Origin: CAVSDF01 sp963726715
GTDB lineage: Bacteria; Bacteroidota; Rhodothermia; Rhodothermales; BA12
Assembly: GCA_963726715.1 (NCBI GenBank)
Contig: CAVSDF010000007.1
Location: forward strand, 62,001 to 126,000
Reading direction: 5' to 3'
Length of the DNA stretch: 64,000 bases
Below, piece by piece: positions 48,871 to 56,714 of this stretch. The notes below the pieces were generated by a model. That model was not told the DNA's origin. It saw only the letters and a program-made list of their open reading frames with translations, and searched no databases. The translations under genes and the position numbers were made by a program. The number at the start of each line of letters is the position of its first letter. Positions within the stretch are counted from its first letter, which is position 1.

Positions 48871-49734
48871 ATGCGCGACGACAAGGACATCAACTACGCA
48901 CGGGAAGCCTTCCTGCTGCCCCAGAACCTCGCCTTCCTCGCCGTCGTGCTCGTCGCCGCGACGGCGCTCGGCGGCTTCGGCTTCTGGGCGACCCTGGTGC
49001 TGCTGCTCGGCGCGTCGGCGGAGCTGCTGTTCCTCGGCTACGGGCCGCGCAACGAGCGCTTCCAGCGGATGGTGCGCGCGCAGAAGGCCGCGGCGCAGAA
49101 CCGCGCCGAGTCGCAGCGCGAGCTCTTCAACCAGCTCTCCGGCACCAGCCAGCGCCGCTACGCGCAGCTGCGGCAGATCGAGAAGGAGATCCAGGCCAAC
49201 TACGGGCGCTTGCAGACGACCTCGCAGGGCCTCGTCAAGAACCACCAGCGCAAGCTCGACAGCCTCCTCGCGTCGTACCTCAGCCTGCTGCTCGCGCGCG
49301 AGCGCTACAACGAGGCGATGCAGGCGTCGACGAAATCAGAGATCACCGCTGCGATCGCCGCGCTCAAGGACGACATGTCCGACGATCCGCCGCGCGTCTA
49401 CGCCATCAAGGAGCGGCGCCTGCACATCCTGCAAAACCGCCTCGAACGGCTCAGCAAGGGCGCCGAGAACATCGAGATCATCGAGGCACAGCTCGCCACG
49501 ATCGAGGATGTCACCAAGTACGTCCACGAGCAGTCGCTCACGCTGCGCAACCCGGAAGACGTGACGATGCAGCTCGACACGCTCCTCTACGAGGTCGAGC
49601 AGACCGAGGCGACGGTCCAGCAGGTCGAGGACATGCTCTCCGGCAGCTTCCCCGCCCTCGACCTCGACAGCTACGGCGACGCCCCCGACGCCACGCGCAC
49701 CGCCGACGGCGCCCGCGAGCGCATCCAGCCCTGA
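48871..49734 (+). CDS. membrane-anchored coiled-coil protein in PspA operon
   Basis: 287 residues. After MRDDKDINYAREAFLLPQN come two transmembrane helices (LAFLAVVLVAATALGGFGFW and ATLVLLLGASAELLFLGYGP). A cytoplasmic helical domain of about 210 residues follows (RRYAQLRQIEKEIQANYGRL, ERRLHILQNRLERLSKGAEN, LDTLLYEVEQTEATVQQVED), largely coiled coil. Family not recognised. The architecture of a hairpin anchor plus long coiled coil, downstream of pspA, fits a membrane receptor or scaffold. Intact. Confidence 0.65.
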   Translation: MRDDKDINYAREAFLLPQNLAFLAVVLVAATALGGFGFWATLVLLLGASAELLFLGYGPRNERFQRMVRAQKAAAQNRAESQRELFNQLSGTSQRRYAQLRQIEKEIQANYGRLQTTSQGLVKNHQRKLDSLLASYLSLLLARERYNEAMQASTKSEITAAIAALKDDMSDDPPRVYAIKERRLHILQNRLERLSKGAENIEIIEAQLATIEDVTKYVHEQSLTLRNPEDVTMQLDTLLYEVEQTEATVQQVEDMLSGSFPALDLDSYGDAPDATRTADGARERIQP

Positions 49735-49744
49735 CCCTGCCCCG

Positions 49745-50534
49745 ATGCCCGACTCCAACGACCTCGTCCGCTACGACCTCGCCGATGACGGCGTGCTGAC
49801 GCTCACGATCAACCGCCCGGACAAGCTCAACGCCCTCAGCGCCGACGTGATGGAGGCCATCGACGCCGCGTTTGCGCGCGCCGAGGCCGACGATGCGGCG
49901 AAGGTCGTCGTCGTCACCGGGGCCGGGCCGAAGGCGTTCGTCGCCGGGGCCGACATCGGGCAGTTCGTGGGGCTGGGCGCGGTCGAGGGCGAGGCGGTTT
50001 GCGCGGCGCGGGCAGGCGATCCTGTCGCGGATCGAGCGGATGCCGAAGGCGGTCCTCGCGGCGGTCAACGGCTACGCGCTCGGCGGGGGCTGCGAGATCG
50101 CGCTCGCCTGCCACATCCGCATCGCGAGCGCGAACGCCGTCTTCGGCCTCCCCGAAGTGGGCCTCGGGCTGATTCCCGGCTACGGCGGCACGCAGCGCCT
50201 GCCGCGCGTCGTCGGGCGGGGCATCGCGCTCGAACTGATCCTCAGCGGAGCGCCGATCAAAGCCGACCGCGCCGCCGAGATCGGCCTCGTCAACCGCGTC
50301 GTCGCGCCCGATGCGCTCCTCGACACCGCGCGCGAGATGGCGCGCGGCATCGCCTCGAAAGGCCCGCTCGCCGTCGCCTACGCGCTCCGCGCCGTCCACG
50401 CCGCCGACCTCCCGCTCGCCGACGGCCTCGCCCACGAAGCCACCCTCTTCGCCCTCGCCGCCGCCACCGACGACGCCCAGGAAGGCGCGGCGGCGTTTCT
50501 CGGCAAGCGTCCGGCGGCGTTCGAGGGACGGTGA
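49745..50534 (+). CDS. enoyl-CoA hydratase/isomerase family protein (frameshifted)
   Basis: About 262 residues, crotonase fold. LTLTINRPDKLNALSADVME, VVVVTGAGPKAFVAGADIGQ (oxyanion hole), VLAAVNGYALGGGCEIALAC, FGLPEVGLGLIPGYGGTQRL with the catalytic Glu pattern, and a C-terminal helix ending AAAFLGKRPAAFEGR. It hydrates 2-enoyl-CoA in beta-oxidation or related pathways. One extra base near 49995 (GCGGTTTGCG) shifts EA to FARRGQAILSRIERM. It starts 11 bp after the preceding gene; co-transcription is likely but functional linkage is not evident. Confidence 0.88.
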
Positions 50535-50546
50535 GTTGGGGAGTTT

Positions 50547-50567
50547 GTGGGGTTGTGGGTTGGTGAG
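50547..50567 (+). repeat. G/T-rich 21-bp direct repeat, copy 1
   Basis: GTGGGGTTGTGGGTTGGTGA plus G, identical to 52187-52207. The copies follow the stop codons of consecutive genes. Confidence 0.65.
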
Positions 50568-50679
50568 TGAGTGCTCGGGTGACCGCCTGAGGGCGAAACC
50601 GCCCCCTTGAAGGGGGCTCCGCACCATCGGCGCGGTGGGGCTGCTCAGTTCTATCCCTAAAACACCGTCCGAAGGTTTT

Positions 50680-50770
50680 GTCATTGCGAGGCCCGGCACG
50701 GGCCGCGGCAATCCGGGTCGAAGATGTCCGTCGATCCAGATTGCCGCGTCGCTTCGCTCCTCGCAATGAC
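50680..50770. repeat. REP-like inverted repeat GTCATTGCGAGG...CCTCGCAATGAC
   Basis: 12-bp perfect outer arms (50680-50691 and 50759-50770) and inner arms GCGGCAATCC / AGATTGCCGC. Elements with ATTGCGAGGAGCGAAGCGAC are widespread in unrelated bacterial genomes (established knowledge). It is extragenic here. Confidence 0.75.
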
Positions 50771-50920
50771 AGCCTGGAGGAGTCGGCGCAGAACCTGGCA
50801 GCCCTGCCGCTGCGCGGTCCGCCGCATCAAAGGGGCGGTTGGGGCCTACCGGCAATCTCTGAGTTCCATTCGCGACCCCGCACCGCCGCCACCCCTCACC
50901 AACCCGCGACCCACCCACCC

Positions 50921-52174
50921 ATGATCCTCGCCCTCGTTCTCGCGCTCGTCCTCGTGGCGTTCTTCGCGGCCGCCGAGACGGCGTTCGTGAGCGCGAGCCG
51001 CCTGCGCGTCGAGGTCGAGGCGCGGCGGACGACGGGCGACGATGGCGGCGCGCGGCGCCTGCTGCGCGACCCGGCGGCCTACCTGACGACGACGTTCGCG
51101 GGCAGCGCCGCCTCGCTCGTCGGCCTGACGATGCTGGCCGTCGCCCTCCTCGACACCCCCCTCGCGCGCGTGGGCGACGCCATCGGGCTCGGCAGCCGCG
51201 GGGCGCACGTGCTCGCGCTCGTCGCCACGACGCTCCTCGTGGCGCCCGTCGTCCTGCTCCTCGGCGATGTCGCGCCGCGCGGGTTTGCGCGCGAGCGGGC
51301 GCACCGGCTGGTCTTCTGGCTCGCCCCGCCGCTCCGCGTGGCGCACGTCGTGCTGCGTCCGCTCGTCGCGCTCGCCGGGGCGGTCACGCGGCTCACCTCG
51401 CGGCTCATCGGCGTGCGCGTCCCGCTCGACCAGGTGCTGCGGCGCGACTTCGAACTCCTCCTCGAAGAGCACCGCGAGATCGACGCGACGCCCGACGATG
51501 CCGGGGAGGCCGTCCTCACCAACGTCCTCACCCTCGGCAGCCGCCGCGTCGCCGACGTGATGACGCCGCGCGCCGACATCGCCTGCGTCTCCGAAACCGC
51601 GACGCTCGGCGCCCTCCGAGAGGCCATCGTGGCGAGCGGCCACAGCCGACTTCCCGTCGTCCGCGGATCGCTCGACGAAGTCGTCGGCCTCGCCTTCGCC
51701 TTCGACCTCTTCGACGCGCCCGAATCGCTCGCGGCGATGACGCGCCCGGTGCGCACCGTCCCCGCGACGCAGCCCGTGCCGTCGCTCCTGCGCGAAATGC
51801 TCGACCGCGGCGAGAGCCTCGTCGTCGTCGTCGACGAGTACGGCGCCACGACCGGCGTGGCGACGCGAGAGGACCTGCTGGAGGAGCTCTTCGGCGAGAT
51901 GCGCGACGAGCACGACGAGAGCGAGGCCGACGACGACGTCTACCGCGAGGGCGACGCCGTCGTCGCCGACGCCCGCGTGCCGCTCGACGACCTCCGCGAG
52001 CGCACGGGCCTCGTCGTGCCCGACGGCGACTACGAGACGCTCGGCGGCTACCTCCTCGACGCCCTCGGCCACGTCCCGCCCGAAGGCAGCCAGCACGACA
52101 TCGGCGCCCACTGCGTCACCATCCTCGCCGCCACCAAGAGCCGCATCACGCGCGTGCGGATGGAGCCGCGGTGA
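50921..52174 (+). CDS. CNNM/CorC family hemolysin-like transporter
   Basis: 417 residues. DUF21 membrane domain: MILALVLALVLVAFFAAAET-AF, AAYLTTTFAGSAASLVGLTM, TTLLVAPVVLLLGDVAPRGF and LAPPLRVAHVVLRPLVALAG. Two CBS motifs follow (about residues 213-325: ADVMTPRADIACVSETATLG, ESLVVVVDEYGATTGVATRE), then a CorC_HlyC C-terminal domain (VPDGDYETLGGYLLDALGHV). Members export Mg or Co/Ni ions. Intact. Flanked by the G/T-rich repeats. Confidence 0.9.
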   Translation: MILALVLALVLVAFFAAAETAFVSASRLRVEVEARRTTGDDGGARRLLRDPAAYLTTTFAGSAASLVGLTMLAVALLDTPLARVGDAIGLGSRGAHVLALVATTLLVAPVVLLLGDVAPRGFARERAHRLVFWLAPPLRVAHVVLRPLVALAGAVTRLTSRLIGVRVPLDQVLRRDFELLLEEHREIDATPDDAGEAVLTNVLTLGSRRVADVMTPRADIACVSETATLGALREAIVASGHSRLPVVRGSLDEVVGLAFAFDLFDAPESLAAMTRPVRTVPATQPVPSLLREMLDRGESLVVVVDEYGATTGVATREDLLEELFGEMRDEHDESEADDDVYREGDAVVADARVPLDDLRERTGLVVPDGDYETLGGYLLDALGHVPPEGSQHDIGAHCVTILAATKSRITRVRMEPR

Positions 52175-52186
52175 GAGTGTGAGTTG

Positions 52187-52207
52187 GTGGGGTTGTGGGT
52201 TGGTGAG
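52187..52207 (+). repeat. G/T-rich 21-bp direct repeat, copy 2
   Basis: Identical to 50547-50567; 12 bp after the CNNM stop. A degraded ACCTGACAGG-type repeat follows at about 52228-52250. Confidence 0.65.
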
Positions 52208-52248
52208 TTGGTGAGGAGGCAACGTGTTCAGGTCCCCCGCTGACAGGT

Positions 52249-53096
52249 TCAGCGCTCCTCGTTCGAGTCAGTGGCGAAGCGGTGCGGGCGCGTCGTCGGG
52301 GTGAGCGCGAGCGTCGGCAGCAGGCGGTAGACTTCGAGCGCGAAGAGATCGTAGGCCTCGCCGATCAACATCGAAGAATGCGAGACGCGCCGGCCCGTCT
52401 CGTAGTCGACCACGATGTTGGCCCATTGCCCGTCGCATCCGTGGCGCCTACCGGATCGAATCGGGCCGGGCGAGGGCGGCGGTGCGTTCCAGTGTTCGGA
52501 ACAGTTCTGCTCCGTCATTCGAGGCGAAGCGCCCGATGCGGGAGACGTTGCGGAAGCCTTCGTACTCGACGTGGCCTCTGGCGTCTACCTCCAGAGACAA
52601 CAGCGAACACGGTCCCCAGCACCCCTCGTCTGGATGGAGAAGCGGACCGGGGCGCGGTCCGGTTGTGAGTCGCCGCAGCCGATGAACAACGTGCGCGCCC
52701 AGATCGCACGCCACGACCCATCGCGGCCTTGTGCTCCACGGAATGGCTGCGCAACTCTCCGAAGCCCGAAACGCATTTCAAGCGTGTCGCCTGCACTGTC
52801 CAAATCCCTATACTGCGGCTCATAAAGCGCACGGCTGATTTAGCACCGCCATCGACGGGAACACCTGCTGCAGCCGCCCACATCCAGGCATACGTCTTCG
52901 CTATCACCACCTGCTGTACGTAGCCGGGCCAGACGCCCAACCGCACGACGCCGTGGGGGGAGTCCTCGAACATCCAGACGCCGTCCGGCGGCAGCGTGCG
53001 CAGCGGCGCCGGGGCGTGCAGCGTAGCGAGGGCGACGGCGAGTGCCAGAGCGGCGACGGCGCCGATGCCACGGGCGGAGGAGCGGGGCGGAGCCAT
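52249..53096 (-). pseudogene. fragmented gene for an exported protein
   Basis: Start MAPPRSSARGIGAVAALALA gives a signal peptide, followed by PDGVWMFEDSPHGVVRLGVW and YVQQVVIAKTYAWMWAAAAG. Then protein-like stretches continue in three frames: EPQYRDLDSAGDTLEMRFGL with RTLFIGCGDSQPDRAPVRFS, then LLSLEVDARGHVEYEGFRNV, then IVVDYETGRRVSHSSMLIGE to the stop at 52249. At least three shifts are needed. The region is less GC-rich than its neighbours. It may be a decaying gene or one badly affected by sequencing error. No family recognised. Confidence 0.55.
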
Positions 53097-53214
53097 GACG
53101 CGCGGGGGGAGGCGATGCCGCCGCAACGTACGCGCTCGCAGCGCCTCCGCCACCGGTCTTGATGTGTGCCGCGATTTTCCCGCCGCGGCCCTCGCGTCCG
53201 CGCCGCGCGTGCCG

Positions 53215-53221
53215 CACCTTT
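53215..53221 (+). promoter_or_regulatory. CACCTTT promoter box of dynamin-like gene
   Basis: CACCTTT ends 24 nt before the ATG at 53246, the usual spacing in this window. Confidence 0.35.
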
Positions 53222-53245
53222 CGGGACACCTGCTCCCCGACCCTG

Positions 53246-55105
53246 ATGACGCCGCTGCTCGACGACCGCGCCCGCGCCCTGCTCGACCGCCAGCGCGGCC
53301 TCCTCGACCGCCTCGCCGGGGCGCTCGACGCCGTCGATCTGACCGACGACGCGCGCCGCGCCCGCGAAACCGCGCGCGCACTCGACGACGAGGCCTTCCT
53401 CGTGGTCGTCGTCGGCGAGTTCAACGCGGGCAAGTCGACGCTCCTCAACGCCCTCTTCGGCGAGAAGCTGATGGAGGAGGGGCCGATCCCGACGACCGCC
53501 AAGATCACGCTCCTGCGCTACGGCCCCGAGCGCTTCGAGCGCCAGCTCACCGCCTACCTCGTCGAGCGCCGCCACCCGAACGACCTCCTGCGCAACCTGA
53601 CGCTCGTCGACACGCCGGGCACCAACTCGATCGTCGACGAGCACCAGCGGCTGACGGAGGACTTCGCGCCCCGCGCCGACCTCGTGCTCTTCGTCACCTC
53701 CTACGACCGTCCGCTCGCGGCGTCCGAGCGGACGTTCCTCGGCTACCTGCGCGGATCGTGGGGCAAGGCCTTCGCGTGCGTCGTCAACAAATCCGACCTC
53801 GCGCGCAGCCCCGAAGACCTCGCCACCGTCGTCGGGCACGTGACGAGCGGCATCGAGGACGCGCTCGGCATCGTGCCGGAGGTCTTCGCGCTCTCGGCGG
53901 CGCTCGCCTACGAGGCCAAGACGACGAGCAGCGATCCGGTGCGCGCGGCGCTGTGGCCGCAGAGCCGGTTCGAGCCGTTCGAGCGGTACGTGCGCGAGAC
54001 GCTCGCCGGTCCGGATCGCCTCGCCCTCAAACTCGCCGCCCCGCTCGACGCCGCCGCCGCCCGCCTCGCCGCCCTCGACGCACCGCTCGCGGCCAAACAG
54101 CGCGCCCTCGACGCCGACCGGAAGCGCCTCGACGGCCTGCGCACGCACCTCGACGCCACGCGCCAGAGCCTCGCCGACGCCGCCGACGGGCCGCTGCGCG
54201 AGATCGAGCACCTGCTCGCCGACACCGAGGCACGCGGGATGACCTTCCTCGACGGCGCCTTCCGCGCGACCAACATCGGCCTCGTGCGCGACAAGGACCG
54301 CTTCCGCGACGAGTTTCAGCGCAACGTCATCCGCGACCTCGACACGCAGATCGAGGCCCGCGTCGCCGACGGCGTCGATGCGATGCAGCGCCGCGCCATC
54401 GACCTCTGGCAGACGGCGGTCACCGAGCTGCGGCAGACGTCGGCGATGGGCGAGGCGGGCGCGCCGGGCTTCGACCGCATGGCCGCCGTCGCCGCGCTCG
54501 ACCGCGAGGCCGACCGCCGGTTCGCCCTCCACGACGTGCGCGAGGAGGCGCGGCGGCTGCTCGAGAACGCGCAGGGCTCGGCGCAGATGGCGCAGTACCT
54601 CGGCGTCGGGGCTATCGGCGTCGGCGTGCTCGGCGGCGCCCTGATCTTGGGATCGACGCTCGACGCGCTCGGCGGATTCGGCGTGGTGACGGCGGGGATG
54701 CTCGGCATCGCCAGCCTGACGTTCCTGCCCGCCCAGCGCTCGCGGGCGAAAGAAGAATTGCGGACGCGCATGACGGCGCTCCGCACCGACCTCGTCGGGG
54801 CGCTCACGAAGGAGTTCGAGCGGCAGGCCGACGCCATCGCCGCGCGCGCCGAGACGACGCTCGCGCCCTTCGACGCCGCCGTCGCCGCCACCGCCGCGTC
54901 GGTCGATCACCTGCGCGCCGAGCGCGACGGCATCGCCGCCGACATCGCCGCCCTCCGCGCCGACGCCGCAGGCGCCGTCCGCCACGCAGCCGCCACCGCC
55001 CTGCCAGCACCCGACGACACGCCCGAGCGCGTCACCGCCACCGTCATCCGCCCCGCCCTGCCCGGCCCGCCGTCCCCGCCCGCCGCGTCAGACCCGAATC
55101 TGTAG
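53246..55105 (+). CDS. bacterial dynamin-like GTPase
   Basis: 619 residues. GTPase domain near the N-terminus: G1 VVVVGEFNAGKSTLLNALFG (about 56), G2 PIPTTAKITLL, G3 LVDTPGTNSIVDEHQ, G4 VVNKSDLARS. Long helical stalk (LAALDAPLAAKQRALDADRK, DKDRFRDEFQRNVIRDLDTQ). A paired hydrophobic stretch at about residues 450-492 (YLGVGAIGVGVLGGALILGS, GFGVVTAGMLGIASLTFLP) forms a membrane-inserting paddle. More coiled coil and a Pro-rich tail follow. Bacterial dynamins remodel or repair membranes. Single copy rather than the usual tandem pair. Intact. Confidence 0.88.
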   Translation: MTPLLDDRARALLDRQRGLLDRLAGALDAVDLTDDARRARETARALDDEAFLVVVVGEFNAGKSTLLNALFGEKLMEEGPIPTTAKITLLRYGPERFERQLTAYLVERRHPNDLLRNLTLVDTPGTNSIVDEHQRLTEDFAPRADLVLFVTSYDRPLAASERTFLGYLRGSWGKAFACVVNKSDLARSPEDLATVVGHVTSGIEDALGIVPEVFALSAALAYEAKTTSSDPVRAALWPQSRFEPFERYVRETLAGPDRLALKLAAPLDAAAARLAALDAPLAAKQRALDADRKRLDGLRTHLDATRQSLADAADGPLREIEHLLADTEARGMTFLDGAFRATNIGLVRDKDRFRDEFQRNVIRDLDTQIEARVADGVDAMQRRAIDLWQTAVTELRQTSAMGEAGAPGFDRMAAVAALDREADRRFALHDVREEARRLLENAQGSAQMAQYLGVGAIGVGVLGGALILGSTLDALGGFGVVTAGMLGIASLTFLPAQRSRAKEELRTRMTALRTDLVGALTKEFERQADAIAARAETTLAPFDAAVAATAASVDHLRAERDGIAADIAALRADAAGAVRHAAATALPAPDDTPERVTATVIRPALPGPPSPPAASDPNL

Positions 55106-55125
55106 AGGATGTGCTTGCACGTCCC
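55106..55125. repeat. GGATGTGCTTGCACGTCC palindrome
   Basis: One-mismatch member of the GGGACGTGC family, beginning right after the dynamin stop codon and followed by a 46-bp gap to the convergent HxlR gene. Confidence 0.6.
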
Positions 55126-55171
55126 GCCCACCGCGCTCGCCCGCCCGGCACGCCGCGCCATCCATCCCCAG

Positions 55172-55567
55172 TCACTGCGCCGCCGTCGGCCCACCCGGCA
55201 CAGGCGGGAGGTTGGCGAGGCCCCAGACGAGGAGCGAATCGAGGACGGGCGTGAACGAATGCCCGAAGACCGAGAGCCGGTAGTCGACGCGCGGCGGCAC
55301 CGTCACCTCGGCGGTGCGGATGACCATGCCGTTGGTTTCGAGCGTACGGAGCGTCTGGATCAGCATCCGCTCGCTCACGCCCGGCACGCGCCGCCGAAGC
55401 TCGCCGTAGCGCAGCGGCGCGTCTTTGAGGCGCCAGATGACGGTCAGCGTCCACCGCCCGTCCAGCAGGTCGAGCACGCGGGCGATGGGGCCGATCTCAG
55501 CGTCGTATCTGGAGTCTGGAGCGCTGGGAATGCTGGGCGGCACGAGCGAGGGAGCTGAATCCGGCAT
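55172..55567 (-). CDS. HxlR family winged-helix regulator
   Basis: 131 residues. HxlR/DUF24 pattern: ARVLDLLDGRWTLTVIWRLK, PLRYGELRRRVPGVSERMLI-QTLRTLE and VPPRVDYRLSVFGHSFTPVL. These dimeric regulators sense redox or electrophile stress, but the usual N-terminal Cys is absent here. Convergent with the dynamin-like gene. The divergent region upstream holds a likely promoter and a small reading frame. Confidence 0.85.
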   Translation of the reverse strand: MPDSAPSLVPPSIPSAPDSRYDAEIGPIARVLDLLDGRWTLTVIWRLKDAPLRYGELRRRVPGVSERMLIQTLRTLETNGMVIRTAEVTVPPRVDYRLSVFGHSFTPVLDSLLVWGLANLPPVPGGPTAAQ

Positions 55568-56033
55568 AACGAAGCGCAGGATCGGTGAGTGGCGTCAGTC
55601 AATAACGACTTCAATTCCCTCCGATCCCATACTGAGGCAAATGTGCGTACTTCCTTGACGGAGGCAATTCGCACATAATTTCATCTGTAGACATGTCCAC
55701 GAATCTCGCGCATCGTCTCCAGAACGCCGTTTTGCCTTCCACGCCGCGACAGCCGGACGATCCCACGCTCGTCCCTGCCATCCACGTCGAATGGCCTGAC
55801 CAGAGCATCTCGCCGGCTGCCAGCCGCTCGTCCGTCGTCATCCCGCAGTTGACCGACCCCCGTCGACCTACCCGATGACCCGCTGGACCACCGCCCTCGT
55901 ACGCCGGAGGTGGTGTGGAGGCTTGGGCCAGTACTCCAGCGGCAGACAGGCGAGCGCTACGAGCGTGTCGCCAGAGCAGGCGTGCGTCTCGACGGGGAGT
56001 GTCAGAGAGTTCGTGTACGGGGGCAGCCCCCCC
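55568..56033. other. 466-bp region divergent from HxlR gene
   Basis: Contains TGTGCG (about 55641) and CGCACA (about 55670) as an inverted pair around TTGACG, then TAATTT: a plausible HxlR-controlled promoter reading rightwards. Only the short frame at 55693 follows it. The rest (55879-56033) holds no recognisable gene. Confidence 0.35.
55693..55878 (+). CDS. possible short protein divergent from HxlR regulator
   Basis: 61 residues starting MSTNLAHRLQNAVLPSTPRQ, positioned about 20 bp after a promoter-like TTGACG/TAATTT pair where an HxlR target gene would be expected. No family is recognised. It may be the start of a longer gene broken by a frameshift, or not a gene. Confidence 0.25.
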   Translation: MSTNLAHRLQNAVLPSTPRQPDDPTLVPAIHVEWPDQSISPAASRSSVVIPQLTDPRRPTR

Positions 56034-56531
56034 TCACCGCGTCTTCCGCTTGCGCCAGAGCATCCCGTCCATGAACAGGTGGCTCGCGTAGCCCGCGACG
56101 GCGGCGCCGTAGAAGGGGAGGCCCGAGAGCGGACGCTCGGGGAAGAGGACGGCGGGAATCACCACGAACGGGGCGGGCACGAGCAGCATCGCCCAGAGCG
56201 TGTGCGTCCATCCGCGGTGGCGCCCGAGGATCGGCAGGAGCGCGGCGAGGCCGAAGTACGCCGCCTGCTCGAAGTGCCGCGTGCCGATGAGCACGAGATC
56301 GACCACGAAAAAGATCGAGTAGAAGATGTTCTGCCCCTTCGAGTTGGTGTCGACGTCGGGCCAGAGGCCGAAGAGCAGGCAGATGCCGAAGAGCCCGAGC
56401 GGGTAGGCGATGCGCTCGGCCAGCGAGTAGCTCGCGTACGCCGCGTCGACGGCAAAGAGCGCGACGAGGGCGCCGAAGTACAGCGCGAAGAAGAGCGTGG
56501 CCCCGAAGAGGTGGCCGCGGTAACCAGACAT
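56034..56531 (-). CDS. YdjM/YbcI-like membrane metal-dependent hydrolase
   Basis: 165 residues. Four hydrophobic segments (LFGATLFFALYFGALVALFA, AYPLGLFGICLLFGLWPDVD, FFVVDLVLIGTRHFEQA, MLLVPAPFVVIPAVLF). The conserved polar residues are LWPDVDTNSKGQ, LGRHRGWTHTLWA and GYASHLFMDGMLWRKRK. This matches the DUF457 (YdjM) family of predicted inner-membrane hydrolases; activity is not established. A TACCTTT box lies 21 nt before the ATG. Intact. Confidence 0.8.
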   Translation of the reverse strand: MSGYRGHLFGATLFFALYFGALVALFAVDAAYASYSLAERIAYPLGLFGICLLFGLWPDVDTNSKGQNIFYSIFFVVDLVLIGTRHFEQAAYFGLAALLPILGRHRGWTHTLWAMLLVPAPFVVIPAVLFPERPLSGLPFYGAAVAGYASHLFMDGMLWRKRKTR

Positions 56532-56552
56532 CCAGCAGACACGAAAGGCCCG

Positions 56553-56559
56553 AAAGGTA
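56553..56559 (-). promoter_or_regulatory. TACCTTT promoter box of YdjM-like gene
   Basis: TACCTTT on the minus strand, 21 nt before the ATG at 56531, embedded in a GGCCCGAAAGG-type symmetric stretch. Confidence 0.4.
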
Positions 56560-56684
56560 CGGGCCGCTCCCCTGGCCCTCCGCCGCCGCCCACGTGAAAC
56601 GCCGGTGCGCCACGGGCGCGAAAATAAAAACCGCCGCGCCGCAGGGGGGGCGATGGCGGGGGTGCGTGTAGCTCCATTTGGACC

Positions 56685-56691
56685 GACCTTT
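56685..56691 (+). promoter_or_regulatory. GACCTTT promoter box
   Basis: GACCTTT ends 23 nt before the ATG at 56715; weaker match than the TACCTT boxes. Confidence 0.3.
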
Positions 56692-56714
56692 CCCGCCTCT
56701 CACCTCCTTCCCCG

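Larger units (their letters stand above)
50535..50920. other. 386-bp repeat-rich intergenic region
   Basis: No gene. It contains a G/T-rich repeat (50547-50567), a REP-like element (50680-50770), and CTCACCAACCC near 50896, an inverted partner of the first. The end of the region is the C-rich leader of the CNNM gene. Confidence 0.55.
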
